Of a DNA stretch of 64,000 nt, positions 30,801-42,589 are shown piece after piece; positions within the stretch are counted from its first letter, which is position 1; the number at the start of each line of letters is the position of its first letter. The position numbers were made by a program, and so were the translations under genes. The stretch lies in contig NC_133914.1 of the NCBI RefSeq assembly GCF_964199755.1, positions 620,001 through 684,000 on the forward strand, written 5' to 3'. A model generated the notes under the pieces. It was not told the origin of the DNA. It worked only from the letters and a program-made list of their open reading frames with translations, and made no database searches. Origin of the DNA: Larus michahellis (Eukaryota; Chordata; Aves; Charadriiformes; Laridae).

Positions 30801-32276
30801 GGGCGTTTCTCAGTTAAGTGTTCATCAAGCACTGAGCAGCACCTGCCCATTAGGCCGGGCATTGCATGTCACAGGCCTGTGGTGGGCAGTGTGATATAAC
30901 AGGAATGTGTGTGACGCTGTGGAGCGTGCTCCACCTGCCCTGAGAAAAACACACCTCCAAGGGCTCTCTTTTATGGGGAAAGGGGAGATCCTGTCCTCCT
31001 ACAGCTGACTTTGGCCTGATGCTGAGAATCTGTTGCTTCTTTGTTACAGGAACCACCCGAATAGCAGGCGCAAAAAATACCACAGAAGGGTAGGTGGCTC
31101 AGCTGGTGGCACGGGACTGTTTGTGCTGTGATTGCAGTTGCTTTTGTGTAAGTCCCTCCATAAGCAGTGGAGGTGTACAGCAACGTCCATTCCCAACTGC
31201 CATTGGCTACAGCATCCTTGCTTGGCACCATTCCCAAAGGAGAAGAGCTAGAGACAGCGATGTGGCCAGATCACACTTGAATTAAATCTGGGCTGGGAGA
31301 ATTCATTCTGGAGCTAGGATATCTTTCCTGCTCACTGTGTGGGTAAAACGCCCAACAGAGACTAGATATGGCAGCTGGGCTGTCCTGGATTGTCCATTGA
31401 AATGTGCATCTGTGCTATTTGCTTTTAAATTTTCCTTTTTCTTGATTGTTTTCAGTTTGGTGAACTCTGTGCCACCTCCCAGGTCAGTGCTGGTGACTCT
31501 GCTTTTCCTGAACCACCTCAACAGGTAGTAGTGACTGTGGGAAAGTGTTTTACGTGTTCCTTGTATCTGTTTCACTTGTAATATCAACTTAAAACCTTGG
31601 TCAGAGAATACAGTGTTAGAGATTTGTGCCAGTCCAAGGGTCACAGGGGAACACTGTGGTGTTTAGGGGATTGCCCTGCAGAACTTCTCTTGTTTTATCA
31701 AGAAGGCCTGTCAGAAGTGTGTGATGAATACTTTCAGCTGGACAGTCGCAGGGTGCAGACCACAGGAGCTGCAGAGAAAGGCAAGATCCCAGCTGCTTTT
31801 CCACAACTGCAGAGGCAAACCAGGAAATCTTGCCTTGAAGAGGAAGAGTCCATTTTCCATGTTAAACCTGCCCGTGCAGGACAAAACAGGAGAAGGAGCA
31901 ACAGGAATGCACAGCACTGGCGTGATCAAGGTAGAGGACGCTGCTGTAAGTGTAGAGGAAGACTGGCTTTACTTTGATGCTACAGGATAGAATACCTGCA
32001 GATGCACTGAAAGAAAGCAATGATCCATCCAGTAACTCCTGTATTTCTACTTCTTTCCTTTCCTTGTCTGGGCACATATGAGGACCTTTCTGTAGCCTCA
32101 GCGAGACCAGGCCATGGCTCTCTGCAATACCCCCTGAACAGCTTTTTTCTTTTCTTCTCCTCACAGAGGAAAGCGTCTATAAAACCAGAGATCCTAGGAC
32201 TGAGATGCGAGGTGCTCAGGAAGTAAAAGAGAACAAACACACAAGGGTGGATGTGTTGATCAGGTATGAGAAATGA
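27832..32276 (+). CDS. DCDC2B: Doublecortin domain-containing protein 2B
   Basis: Member of the DCX family, whose doublecortin domains bind microtubules. Well-supported exons: 27832-28109, 28967-29024, 29467-29543, 29778-29909, 30431-30577 and 31050-31089. Tentative exons: 31456-31524, 31738-31930 and 32167 onward, reading to a TGA at 32274-32276. First DCX domain ~residues 14-95 ([20 protein letters not shown] ... [19 protein letters not shown]). Second ~135-235 ([20 protein letters not shown] ... [20 protein letters not shown]). The tail has [16 protein letters not shown] and ESVYKTRD...[14 protein letters not shown], which resemble my recollection of the human C-terminus. The model gives 367 residues against about 349 in human. 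The final exon may instead splice on at 32264 (GTATGA). Confidence 0.88.
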
Positions 32277-34560
32277 TTTTCTGCCCTGTTAGGAGCCTCG
32301 CTGCTGCAGGGAAGCACTCATGGTCCCACTAGAATCTATCCCTTCAGAGAAAGCCTGTGAGAACACATCAACCAATAGGGCATAGTAATTGCTTGGGGAA
32401 GTCCTTCCATTTTCTCACTTGTTTTAAGTCCGATTCGTAAGGTTTATGAAGCCCTACGCTTCTCTCTGCAATGTGTAAAGATGAAAGTAACCACCAGGGG
32501 GAACTTCAGAAACCAGAGGACAGTGTAACTGCAGGGCTCTGCATTTTAGAGAGATGGGAGATTGTCATCTGGGTAAGGAACGCTTCCCTTCTGGAATGTG
32601 AGAGTTACAGCTCCCCGCTGCAGTAAGGATATTAGAGGCTTTCCTGGATTTTTTTGTGTGTACTACTTCTAGTCTTACTCCTGTCCCAGAGAGTTGCAGA
32701 AGGACTTATGCCAAAAGCCAAAATGATGCACCCGCAGTAAGGTATTTATTCCACTGAATGGTTCTATAAAGTGTGTAAGTGTCCCATCTGTGTTCAAATT
32801 TCTTACACGAAAATTCAGTACCCCCAAATATAATTTGTTAAGCAGAACTTAACTGGAGCCAGGTGAAGCTTAGAAGCTGGCAGAGAATAAATGTGTAAGT
32901 CATAAAATGACTGAAGACATATATTAGATAGTAATAAGTTTTTAAATCCTTTTTTTAAAGGGGAAAAATGTAGTTCTTTTTGAAAGAAAATTCTGTGTAA
33001 AATGTCTGCAAGATGCTTATTGTTTGTGGTGCATTAATGTTTTAAACTTTTCATAAGGACATTTAGAATTGATGTAATGGGATGACGTGTATTATATTGT
33101 AGGTGATTCACACTTCTGCCTGGGTAGTCTCTTTGGATTAATTAGAACTTCAAAGGAAAACAACTCCTTTGAACTTAAATTAGAGAAAGCCCCAGTAAAG
33201 AATTAGCTAATGGATCCTGACTCACTGGCTCTGTGGGGAGCCTGGTGTGCTGTGTTTGCGTGAGGGGCTGGGCGTTTCTCAGTGGGGTGGGCACTCTGAT
33301 GCCACTGCTTTCTGTGGGCCTTTCGCCCCCCAGATCACACTGCTATACAGTTGTTATTATTTGGACGTCACAGCTCTCCTCTGCAGTGGGAGAGAATCAT
33401 TAGACACCAAATAAACTACTCTTTAATTTAATGTACAGACCCAAGTTTGCATACCAAAGCTGTGGTAAGACTGGAAGCAGAATCCAGGAATTTAGTCCCC
33501 GAATCTTTCTGTAATAGCGAAGTGCTATGTTAATAACTGTATTTCTTTCTTGCTGCAAAAAGGCATGGACTACAGACAAATCACAAAAGACCGTGGCAAG
33601 GAAAGGGGATGCCAGTGACTCTGAGGAGGAAAAGCACTCAATGATGTTTCCCTTGGCAGCAAAGAGCTCTGAAGAGTTCACAAAGAGACTGTGATGGGAG
33701 AGGGACAGTTAGGTACACAGCCATCTACACAGATAACAAAAGCATGTGAGTCCCAGATTTCTGTGACACCACAGACTGGCCAAGCTTTTTGATGAATTAA
33801 CAAACTCTTCTGAAATCAAGTATCCTCATCATCTAGGCTTGAGAAGCAGAGTACCAGTGAGAAATGAATCAGGTGCACAATGTTAAATAACGAAGATTTT
33901 CCCCCTTTCCTCATCTCTATGGCGTGATGATGTAGCAGAGGAGATGGCTGCTCCTCTGAACTCTAATTAAACTGGTTTATATCTGAACTTGGGAAGGAAG
34001 AATTACCAAATAGAATATAAGCTTTTATAACAAAGTGTCTGCCAGGAAGTTTATTCTATTTCAGATACTACTTATAAAAAGATCACACCATTTGTCCCTC
34101 TCGTTTGGAATGCTTGGGTAATGTTTGTAGCAACTAAACCTCTTCACAAAAATATATACACCTTGTTTCTGTTAACTTGTTTTAGGAGCATAGTCATAGT
34201 AATAAACAGCTCTTGTATTAACCCTCTTTGTGCAAGGCTTTCTGTATTTCCCTCACTAGTGTTTCTGAGTACTTATAAGGGTAACAAAGATTTCTCCTGT
34301 GATCTGTCTGGTATTTTGGACTGATAATTTCACTAAAAACACTGTTCCTTCCCTAGGGACAGACTGCACTGTTGGTATTTTACAGATGAGAGGCGCTCTA
34401 TCGGACTCCAGTGGGAAAAGCCATGTGGTAACCTCAGTGTAAGGGGCTGTGTGTGTGACCTGGTACGCTACAGCTGAGCGCGGTGGAGGGAGCCGCTTTC
34501 AGGTGCTTGGCCATGGAAGGGGGAGTTCCTAAATAGATTCCTTCTACAGAAAAAAACAGG
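32277..34560. other. Intergenic DCDC2B-TMEM234
   Basis: AT-rich sequence with no gene recognised on either strand. It must hold the DCDC2B 3' UTR; AATAAA-type signals occur, for example near 32887 and 33410. No CR1 or tandem array is obvious. Confidence 0.5.
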
Positions 34561-34586
34561 TGGTCTGAGAAGCTCCTGTTGAACAA

Positions 34587-34603
34587 TTTATTAACCATTT
34601 ATT
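34587..34603 (-). terminator. Poly(A) signals of TMEM234 (minus strand)
   Basis: Two TTTATT hexamers on the plus strand (AATAAA on the minus strand) at 34587-34592 and 34598-34603, about 300 bp beyond the TMEM234 stop. Confidence 0.5.
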
Positions 34604-34889
34604 ATCCCTCCGGTGCTGAACAAGACAATTCAATCCTCCTTGCCTTGAAACACACAGACAAAAAAATTCCTTAACTGAAGTAATTAAACAGGATGTCCTT
34701 GCAACATGCCTTGTTCCACCCTGGTGCTCAGGGAATACAGTCCACACTTTCACATTTTTTGACATCCTTGGGTCAAAATACAGCTTCCTAAGTGCAACTG
34801 AGCCAAAGCTGCTGAGCCAGAAGCTCCCCCTTCAGCCACAGGGGTTACCTTTGAACAGGTTCCTTCTGCTGCTTCTCACTGTGTCTTGT

Positions 34890-37317
34890 TCATGAACCAG
34901 CTACACAGAGCGTGACTCCTAGGACGGTGAGCAGCATTCCTGCCACAGCCCCTACAAAAATGAACAAGAATATGTTGGGAACTTGCATAATTCAATAGTA
35001 GTCATTCAGACCTTCTCATTGCTAAATACATGATGCTCAGATGTTGTGGTAAATAAGCTAGCACAAATGTCTGGACAGATACGACCTGGACCAGGCGGAG
35101 TCTGAAGGGGTTTGGATATTTGGACTGCCCATGTACATTGAGCAAAGCATGTTTCTAATAAAATGTTGCTGATGCTGTATGTCTGGCTAGTGAGAACCCC
35201 GCTTAAACAACAAAGAAACACTTCAGTGTATTCCTACAGCTACTGTGCCAGGTCGTGGTGTTTTTAAACTTTTCAAGTTTCCTGCCATTTTCTGATTGTC
35301 TGAGCAGGGTAATGTTACTGTAGGATGTAAGGGAAGAAAAGAAGGATGGGTGTTGACATTTGGGGACTTATGGGGCACTCCTTTTCCACTGTGGGCATAT
35401 GATTTAGTGCTTCTCTTATGGTTAAACACCTAGTTAGGTAAAGACTCAGGCCTGTAAACTCTGTTAGCTTACAACAGCCAATTCTCACTTCAAATTTATT
35501 AGCCCTGCCCACTTATAACTCCATTTCACTTCCCTTTCAGGTTCTGTAGCAAGAACTACTATTTAACTAGTTACAGCCCTTGGGTGGGCATTTGCTGTTT
35601 TTCAGAAGACGAGAGGTAGCCCATGCTGTTAAGTCAGCAAATGGATGCAGGAGACAATGTAAGGAAATGTTTTAAGTGTAACTTACTTTCACCACCGATG
35701 TCCTCTCCCAGAATCCTCCCAGTCACCAGTGTAACTATCAAAGCCAGGGAGTTACAGAGCGGTACTGCCAGGGACAGATCTGAAATTGAACCATTTTAAC
35801 ACAAACAATTTAAAATGGATAATCTTGTACAAACTGGAAGACACTTGTTTTATTTAGGATCATTACAAGACAGCTGCTTGATGTTTACCTAGGTCACTAG
35901 AGTCATCAATAGCATTGATCCTCCCACAAATCCCAATCAACCCACTCCACGAAAGCAACAAGAACTAACCTGCGGATGCCAAGGTGAGGTAGAAGAGGAG
36001 AGATCCACCTTGATTGAGCAGAAATGGCACCATGTACTGTGGGAAGAACATAGGCCTGTTGTTGCCCACAAACCCACTGTGCACCCCCAGTGAGTGGGCA
36101 GCGAAGGAGCCCAGACTCGCTCTGTGCCACGTTTGGCAGCGGAAATGTGGAATGCTGGTGATTGTGCTGCCAGTTACAAGCTGCTCAATGTCTTAGTTCC
36201 CCAAACAGCAGAAGGCACGCTGTACTTATTTCATGCAAAATATGAGGGTTAATGACCTGCCACCTAGAAAAGTGGTCAAAATTCGGCATGGGAAGAGCAG
36301 TGCTACAGGCAAGTGAATGAAATATTACTGCGGATAAATAATTCTGATGATAGAAGGAATATTTAGCAGTTTAAATAAAAGTATTGAGTCCAGAAGTAAA
36401 CAGGTAGGAATGAAACCAAAGGCAGTCTGACACCCGGCTACCTCCCTGGCCCGGGAGCCAGGACAGGGTCGCACCTTGTAGTTGAGGCCCAGGAAGCGAA
36501 TCTCGGCCAGCAGCTGCTGCAGGCGGCCCTGGCGCCGCACCTCCTCCAGCCCCGCTGCGCCTGTCCGCAGGAATGGCCCTGTGCTGCCCCACAGGACGGC
36601 CACCAGCAGCAACGCCACTGCCTCTCCTGCGGCACAGCCTGGTCTCAGCAGCCTGATGGCCCCAGGGGAACACCGGTCTGCCATAACCACCACAACCGTC
36701 CTTGGAGGGCCCGCACCGGCTCAGCCCACCCTCATCTCCCACAGAGGTGGGGGAGAGCTGGTCCACCAGCATCCCCTGTCAGGGACAGCCTTCACCAGCC
36801 CAGCTCACTGCTGTCTCCCACCGTGAAGGGCCTTGCGCTGGGCCTGCTCCCCCATTCCCCTCGGGGATAAACCCTGCAGCAAGCCCAGCCTGCAGCCACG
36901 GACCCCTCAGGGAAGGCCCCTCACAGAGGAGTAAAATGAGTAAATTCACTAAATATTCACTAGGATATTTACATACGCAACCTGCGGCCACGCTCACTGG
37001 AGGAGAACACCTCAGCTAGCCGAGCCCGTGGCCACGCTCCTCCTGTGGCCACTTTCTCCCTTCAGGGGAGACCCCACAGCACACCAAACCCAAGGCCACA
37101 TCCCCCTCAGCGGGGGCCAGGCCGCGGCCCTGCTCCCCCCTCAGGGAAGACCCCCTCCGGGGCCCAGCCCGTCGCCACGTCCCCCCTCAGGGGTCCAGCC
37201 GGTGTCTGTTTCCTTTCCCGAGGGAACCCCCCGCCCCCGTTCTCCCGCTCAGGGCAGACCCTTTCCCCGCCCGCCAGACTCTCCTCACAGCCCCGGAAGC
37301 TCACCCACGGGCGCCAT
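34890..37317 (-). CDS. TMEM234: Transmembrane protein 234
   Basis: Small multi-pass membrane protein of the EamA/DMT-like group; the human protein is linked to glomerular filtration-barrier integrity. Minus-strand exons in order: 37317-37305, 36626-36475, 36036-35970, 35779-35687 and 34951-34890; 128 residues. It begins MAPVGEAVALLLVAVLWGSTGPFL (TM1, ~5-22). TM2 is around YMVPFLLNQGGSLLFYLTLAS, TM3 around LAVPLCNSLALIVTLVTG, then GRILGEDIGGERAVAGM and TM4 MLLTVLGVTLCVAGS. It stops directly after TM4, so the cytoplasmic tail seen in the longer human isoform is absent. Its start is 82 bp from the EIF3I start on the opposite strand. Confidence 0.93.
36931..36976 (-). repeat. 46-bp element, copy 1 (inverted relative to copy 2)
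   Basis: In TMEM234 intron 1. Its reverse complement matches 38706-38751 at 43 of 46 positions (differences G/A, C/T and T/C). The core contains CTAGTGAATATTTAGTGAAT. Confidence 0.85.
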
Positions 37318-37399
37318 AGCGACGGTGACGTCTTTCCGGTCCGCCGCACCCTCTGACCCGGAAGCGATCGGCCGGCTCTCTTGCCTCAACGCTGCCGCC
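37318..37399. promoter_or_regulatory. Bidirectional promoter TMEM234 / EIF3I
   Basis: Only 82 bp separate the divergent start codons of TMEM234 (37317, minus) and EIF3I (37400, plus). The interval is CpG-rich, contains GACGGTGACGTC (a CRE-like core) and paired CCGGAAG/CTTTCCGG ETS-like sites (CTTTCCGG at 37332, CCGGAAG at 37359), and has no TATA box. Short UTRs on both sides are implied. Confidence 0.8.
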
Positions 37400-40300
37400 A
37401 TGGTGAGAGCGGGGCCGGGGCGGGCCGGGGGTGGTGACCGGTGGTCGCACCGTGCAGAGCCCCCGGGCCGGGGATCCCGGGCCACGGGGGCGTCGGGGGG
37501 CGGCAAAATGCCGCCCCCCGACGCCCCCGTGGCCCGGGATCCCCGGCCCGGGGGCTGAGGCCGTGCCTCGCCTGAGGCATTAAATGGCGTCTCCCCCCTC
37601 GTAGAAGCCGATCCTGCTGCAGGGCCATGAGCGTTCCATCACGCAGATCAAGTACAACCGGGAGGGTGACTTGCTTTTCACCGTGGCCAAGGATCCCGTG
37701 AGTGCCCGTCGTGAAAACCGCCCCCCCCCCCCCCCCCCCCCGCGATAATCGAGCGGTTCATCAGTCCCATTAATTAATGCGCCGGGTGCTTGGCTGTTTT
37801 CGTCTCACAGATTGTCAATGTTTGGTACTCGGTGAACGGAGAGAGGCTCGGCACCTACAACGGCCACACGGGAGCCGTCTGGTGCGTGGATGCAGACTGT
37901 ATCCTTTGAGCGCAGAAACCAATTTGTCTGTCCCATACGTTTTATTTACGGTGATTCACTCGAGCTCATTCCTCCCTCTCAGCTGCTGCACTCTTTTCTC
38001 TTGAAGAGGATAGTGTGTCTAACCCTTCTGCTGTCTTTTCCTTACTCTGTCTTTTTGGGTATTTTCCTTCCCAGGCTGTTGTGTGGAATGACGTGTGCTG
38101 CGTGCCCCGTCTTTTCTTGTTTGTGCACCATTGCTTTTGCTGGGGTGGCTCTGGGAGCTCAGGGAAGGTGTCCGAGTTGCATAAGATCTTCCATCTTCAG
38201 TGTGGGCAGCAGGTAGCAGAGACAAACCGTGCAAAGGTTGAGTTAATGCAAGAGCTGGAACCTTTTTCTTCAATATTTCAAGAGGAAGGTTGTGGGTTTT
38301 GTAATGGGAGGACTGGGACTCCGTGTCTGTACTGGAGTATTGCTGGTCCTGGAATGGAATTTGTCCAATCTCTGTGTAGTACGACTTTTTTAATCTTGTG
38401 TGTAAATATTCTCTGGGAATTTAGATGTAGCTTTTTGGGGCTGAGAACGTGCTGATATTCCCTAACTGGTGACGTAGGGGACACACGACATGTGCTCACT
38501 GGCTCTGCGGATAACAGCTGTCGGCTCTGGGACTGTGAAACGGGTAAGACTCTGCTCTTCCCACGTACCTGCGTTAGCGTCAGCTCTGTCCTGCTGTGAG
38601 GGCTGCTAAGCCTAAGGAGCGTGTGGTGTCAGTGTAGCGTGTGCTTGTTCGCCCCTCTGAAAGAGGTCTGAATCCGAACTCAGGCTGCTGGAGGGGAGGA
38701 TTTGTGTATATAAATATTCTAGTGAATATTTAGTGAATTTACTCACTTTACCGCCCAAGTAGTCAAAGTGTGCAGTTAGAGCTTGCAGGTCACCGAACCT
38801 GCTTGTCGGCTACGCCCGATGCTCTCATCCTCCCTCTGACCCTGCCGTTCAGCTGCTCGTTTTCACTAACCTTGCGATAAATTACCCGGTGAAGTGATGG
38901 TTTCTGTTCTGTGTTCAGGAAAGCAGCTCGCTCTGGTGAAGACCAGCTCAGCGGTGAGGACGTGTGGCTTTGACTTCGGAGGAAACATCATCATGTTTTC
39001 CACGGACAAGCAGATGGGATATCAGTGTTTTGTGAGCTTCTTTGACCTCCGGGACCCCAGCCAGATCGGTGAGGAATCCGTGCCTGCACCAGGGAAAAAG
39101 GGGAAGTGTTGATCACTGGAGCTGGTGCCACTGTGTCTGTCTGTCTGTCTCCTTCCTTCCTGCAGAGAACAACGAGCCTTACATGAAAATCCCCTGCAGT
39201 GATTCTAAAATCACCAGTGCTGTGTGGGGCCCTCTGGGAGAGTTCATCATCGCCGGACATGAGAGCGGGGAGCTGAACCAGTTCAGTGCCAAGGTCAGTC
39301 TGATAAGGAACAGCATCTCCCTCGGGCAGCGGTGCTTGGGGGAGGATATCGCAGCATTCCTGTTGTGGTCATGGGATGGAATATGGGCTTTTTGGCTCAA
39401 ACCAGCAGCCTCATGAAAGGATAGTTAAAATATCCGACTCCCTTAAGCAAGGCTGATATACCAGCATCTGCCCCGCTGCAGACAGCATCTCCTGAATTGT
39501 TGTTAATGGAGAGGTTGCGTGTACGCTCACTTCACTTGGCAGCACGCTGAAACTACCTTCTTTACCCTTCAGTCAGGGGAGCAGCTTTCAAACATCAAGG
39601 AGCACACCAAGCAAATCAACGATATTCAGACCTCCAGGGACATGACCATGTTCATCACTGCCTCCAAGGACAACACAGCCAAGGTGAGGCTTCCCATCGG
39701 AAGTGCGGTGGACTGTCGATACTTGCTTGCAGGACCTCTGCTCAGGGCCTTGGCCATCGCAGGGGTTTGCTCCTTAGGAGTTTGAGTAAGTGTAAAGTCA
39801 AAGCTTAAGGGGAAAGTTCATCGAGAAAGCGGAGGTGCCACCACGTTAAATTAAGGACCAGGCATTGGAAACAACATTGTCAAAATAAATGCTGCAGTTT
39901 GCTACCTCTGGAAGGTGATAGAGGTGAAGTTTACCTTAGGCCAGTATTTTGGGATTCTGGGGAAATGTTTTTGGGATTTGGGTGACTGTAGAGCTAACAT
40001 CTGCCCAGGTGAGGGCTAGCAGCCAGATTTGTGTGAGTTAACTGGGCTGCCAGCCTTCTTGCAGAACAACTCTCTCCCTTTTGCTTCCTAGCTATTTGAT
40101 TGCACGACACTTGAGCATTTGAAGACGTTCCGGACAGAGCGACCGGTGAACTCTGCCGCACTCTCGCCCATTTTTGATCATGTAAGAATGAGCTCACTCA
40201 TTGTAACGGTCTTCCTGTGACTCCTGCATTGTCCCAGGTATCTGGAAGGCAGAGTGTTGCCAGTCCAGCAAAAAAACATGACCGTGGGAGGGATCTGGGA

Positions 40301-41291
40301 AACTTTGCTGTGATCTGGTGCAGGGGACAAGGCTTTGTGTCCTCTGGTCCTCAAGCGAGTGTGTTTGGGAGGCAGGAACTTCTCTGGGGCTGGAGTCAGG
40401 CCTGCTCATGAATTTGTGGGGTCTGCTGGGTTAGCAGGAGGCTTCCCCAAGGCTCGTCTCCCTCCTCTCCTGGCTGAGCGGAGTGTTGTGGCTTCTCTCC
40501 TTTGCAGGTTGTGCTTGGTGGTGGGCAAGAGGCCATGGATGTGACCACAACCTCCACCAGGATCGGCAAGTTTGAGGCCAGGTTGGTCCCTTTCCTTTGG
40601 CAGGGTCAAGTCCTCACCTGGAGGACTCCTCACAGCCCAGGGGTGCTTGTCCCAGAGCATGTTTCTCCTGGCGGTGTTGGAGTCATTAAACTTGCAGAGG
40701 TTTTTTTGAGGAAACCCTGGTTGTGTCCCTAACCAGGCTCCTGACGACTTGTGATAATTTAAATCTTCCTTCTCCCAGGTTCTTCCACTTGGCTTTTGAA
40801 GAGGAGTTTGGCAGAGTGAAGGGTCACTTCGGTCCGATAAATAGCGTTGCGTTTCACCCCGACGGGAAGAGGTGAGGATCTCTGTGGCCCTTGCGGCATC
40901 CCCCAGCTGCAGAGCCCACCTTTTGGTCAGGATATGGCAGGGCTCACAGGAGCTCTGCAGCAGGAACAGAGCCAGCACCTTCCTTCGTTCTCCCATTCCA
41001 GCCCTGCTTCCTCCCCCCTGGTGGGGGGTTCACATTTACACCTGTCCTGCATTTTGGCTGCGTCACATACTTTTTTTTTTGTATCATGACTCCTTTATTA
41101 GTTTCTGGAGGGCGTTGCGAGAACAGACTTCACACTGTTTGGTATAAACCTAGACACTGGGAGCTCCTGACAACATCGGTGACTTTATCTTGTCTTTCCT
41201 CCCGTACAGTTACAGCAGCGGCGGTGAGGATGGCTACGTTCGCATCCATTACTTTGATCCCCAGTATTTTGAGTTTGAATTTGAAGCTTAA
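37400..41291 (+). CDS. EIF3I: Eukaryotic translation initiation factor 3 subunit I
   Basis: WD40 subunit of the eIF3 complex (TRIP-1), which joins the 40S subunit in translation initiation. Eleven exons: 37400-37402 (ATG only), 37605-37697, 37811-37898, 38478-38543, 38919-39068, 39166-39293, 39573-39683, 40092-40181, 40508-40581, 40779-40871 and 41210-41291; 325 residues, the human length. It begins [22 protein letters not shown] and ends [17 protein letters not shown] repeats are recognisable at [10 protein letters not shown]-type, [30 protein letters not shown] and [10 protein letters not shown]. Intron 3 has a U12-type donor GTATCCTTT (37899) and branch site TTCCCTAAC (38458-38466). Intron 1 carries a 48-bp perfect inverted repeat. 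Expected to be housekeeping, driven by the shared promoter with TMEM234. Confidence 0.97.
37458..37556. repeat. 48-bp perfect inverted repeat, 3-nt loop
   Basis: Left arm 37458-37505 and right arm 37509-37556 are exact reverse complements; the loop is AAA (37506-37508). Arms start AGCCCCCGGGCCGGGGATCC and are about 85% G+C. It occupies half of the 202-nt EIF3I intron 1. Confidence 0.95.
37718..37741 (+). repeat. Poly-C tract
   Basis: An almost uninterrupted run of about 20 C in EIF3I intron 2. Length is likely unreliable in sequencing. Confidence 0.85.
38706..38751 (+). repeat. 46-bp element, copy 2
   Basis: In EIF3I intron 4; the partner of the inverted copy at 36931-36976. Confidence 0.85.
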
Positions 41292-41593
41292 AGGAGGACT
41301 TCCTCTCCTCTGCCAGTCCATCGGCTCCTGCGCAGAACTGTTGTGAGGCCTGACGTTAGTCTGCTCCACGGGAGGCAGCGGGAAGCAGTTAGCAGCAAAC
41401 TCGGGGGTTGTGTGAAGGTGGGGAACCAGAAACCCAACCGGCTCGAAAGGGCAGGACTGGACTGGCTTTCAGGGGAGGTGGTGAAGGCGAGGGAGGGAGT
41501 TGGGCTGGCTGCCTGCCCGCCCCGGGGGATGCTAGCTTCCTGCCCTGCTGGGCATATTTATACATCAGGGGAGAAGAAAAAAAATCATCAGGA

Positions 41594-41599
41594 AATAAA
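41594..41599 (+). terminator. Poly(A) signal of EIF3I
   Basis: AATAAA about 300 bp after the EIF3I stop, followed by GT/T-rich sequence (GTTGGGTGTTTTTTT). Confidence 0.7.
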
Positions 41600-41625
41600 T
41601 AGAAATCTTTTATAAACACAAGGAA

Positions 41626-42589
41626 AAGCACCTCTGTTGGGTGTTTTTTTTTTTTTCAGTCTGGAACAAAATTAACCTGAGCGCTTTGCTTCCCTGGCTC
41701 TGCTGGCAGTGCCTTGCTCCCGCCCGTGGGCAGAGCGCAGTGCTGCGACTCCTGGGGCCTCTGCCCGCCCCAGGTCAACTCTGTCCTGGGGAGGATCTGC
41801 CGCCTTGCTGCGGGTCTGGCCCTGAAGTGTGAACAGGCTGGAAGCGCAGCAGCCAGTCATTGTTTTCCAGATGACACACACGCGCCCAGTTCTGCTGCTT
41901 TGTTTATTTGCTGGACTGACCCTGAGCCAACTTTCCTCATGGAACAGTTATTTCCTGCGCTAGGATGCTTGTGTTGCAAATCCTCGTCCTTCCAGCCCTC
42001 TCGCCCTGTGCCTGTCCGTCTGGAGGGGTGGTTTCTATCTCTTTCCTTCCTCGAAACTGGGTTCAAGGGTAGATTTCCCAAGCTGGCTCCCAGCTCGGAG
42101 CGACTGATGCAGCACTTAAGCTGCAGCCAGCGCGCCCTTTGTGGAGAGGGTGTTGCTGGTTCAGCGTGTTCTCCTTAGTTTTTGCTGTGTGCACTGCGCC
42201 TGGCAGGGGCTGTGAGCCAGGCAGGTCGCGACGGAAGCTGCCGGAGGCTGATGCTGCTGGGCACATCGACCTCCCGCTGCCTCCTGCCCTTCTGCTCCGC
42301 CGTCAGCCCCGGTCCGAGTGCTGCTGAAATCCTGCTGGGCAGGAGAGCGGGCAGGAGCCCTGCTTGCGAGGGAGCGGGGCTGCTCCTGCCCCTATGTAAG
42401 AGCAGAAAAGCAGGCGTGGGCTGCGAGACCACTTTACTGAAACAACTCAGTCTGCGCGGCCCGGAGTCTGTCCCCCCCTCCCAGAGCGGGCCTCCGCGGG
42501 GCTGTGTCCTGCACAGCGCTTCCCGCTGAAAGCTGCGGTGTCACCTCGGGCCCGGCAGCCCACGGGGACCAAATTGTCCACTCTGCCGT
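41626..42589 (-). other. Probable 3' UTR of the MTMR9-like gene
   Basis: Lies between the convergent ends of EIF3I and the MTMR9-like gene. TTTATT at 41903-41908 is an AATAAA on the minus strand and could end the MTMR9-like transcript. No other gene is seen. Confidence 0.4.

Noticed and set aside
40779-40871. Alternative EIF3I frame extending to 41089
   Set aside because: It reads past the donor at 40872 into the intron; the WD40 sequence continues instead from 41210 in phase.
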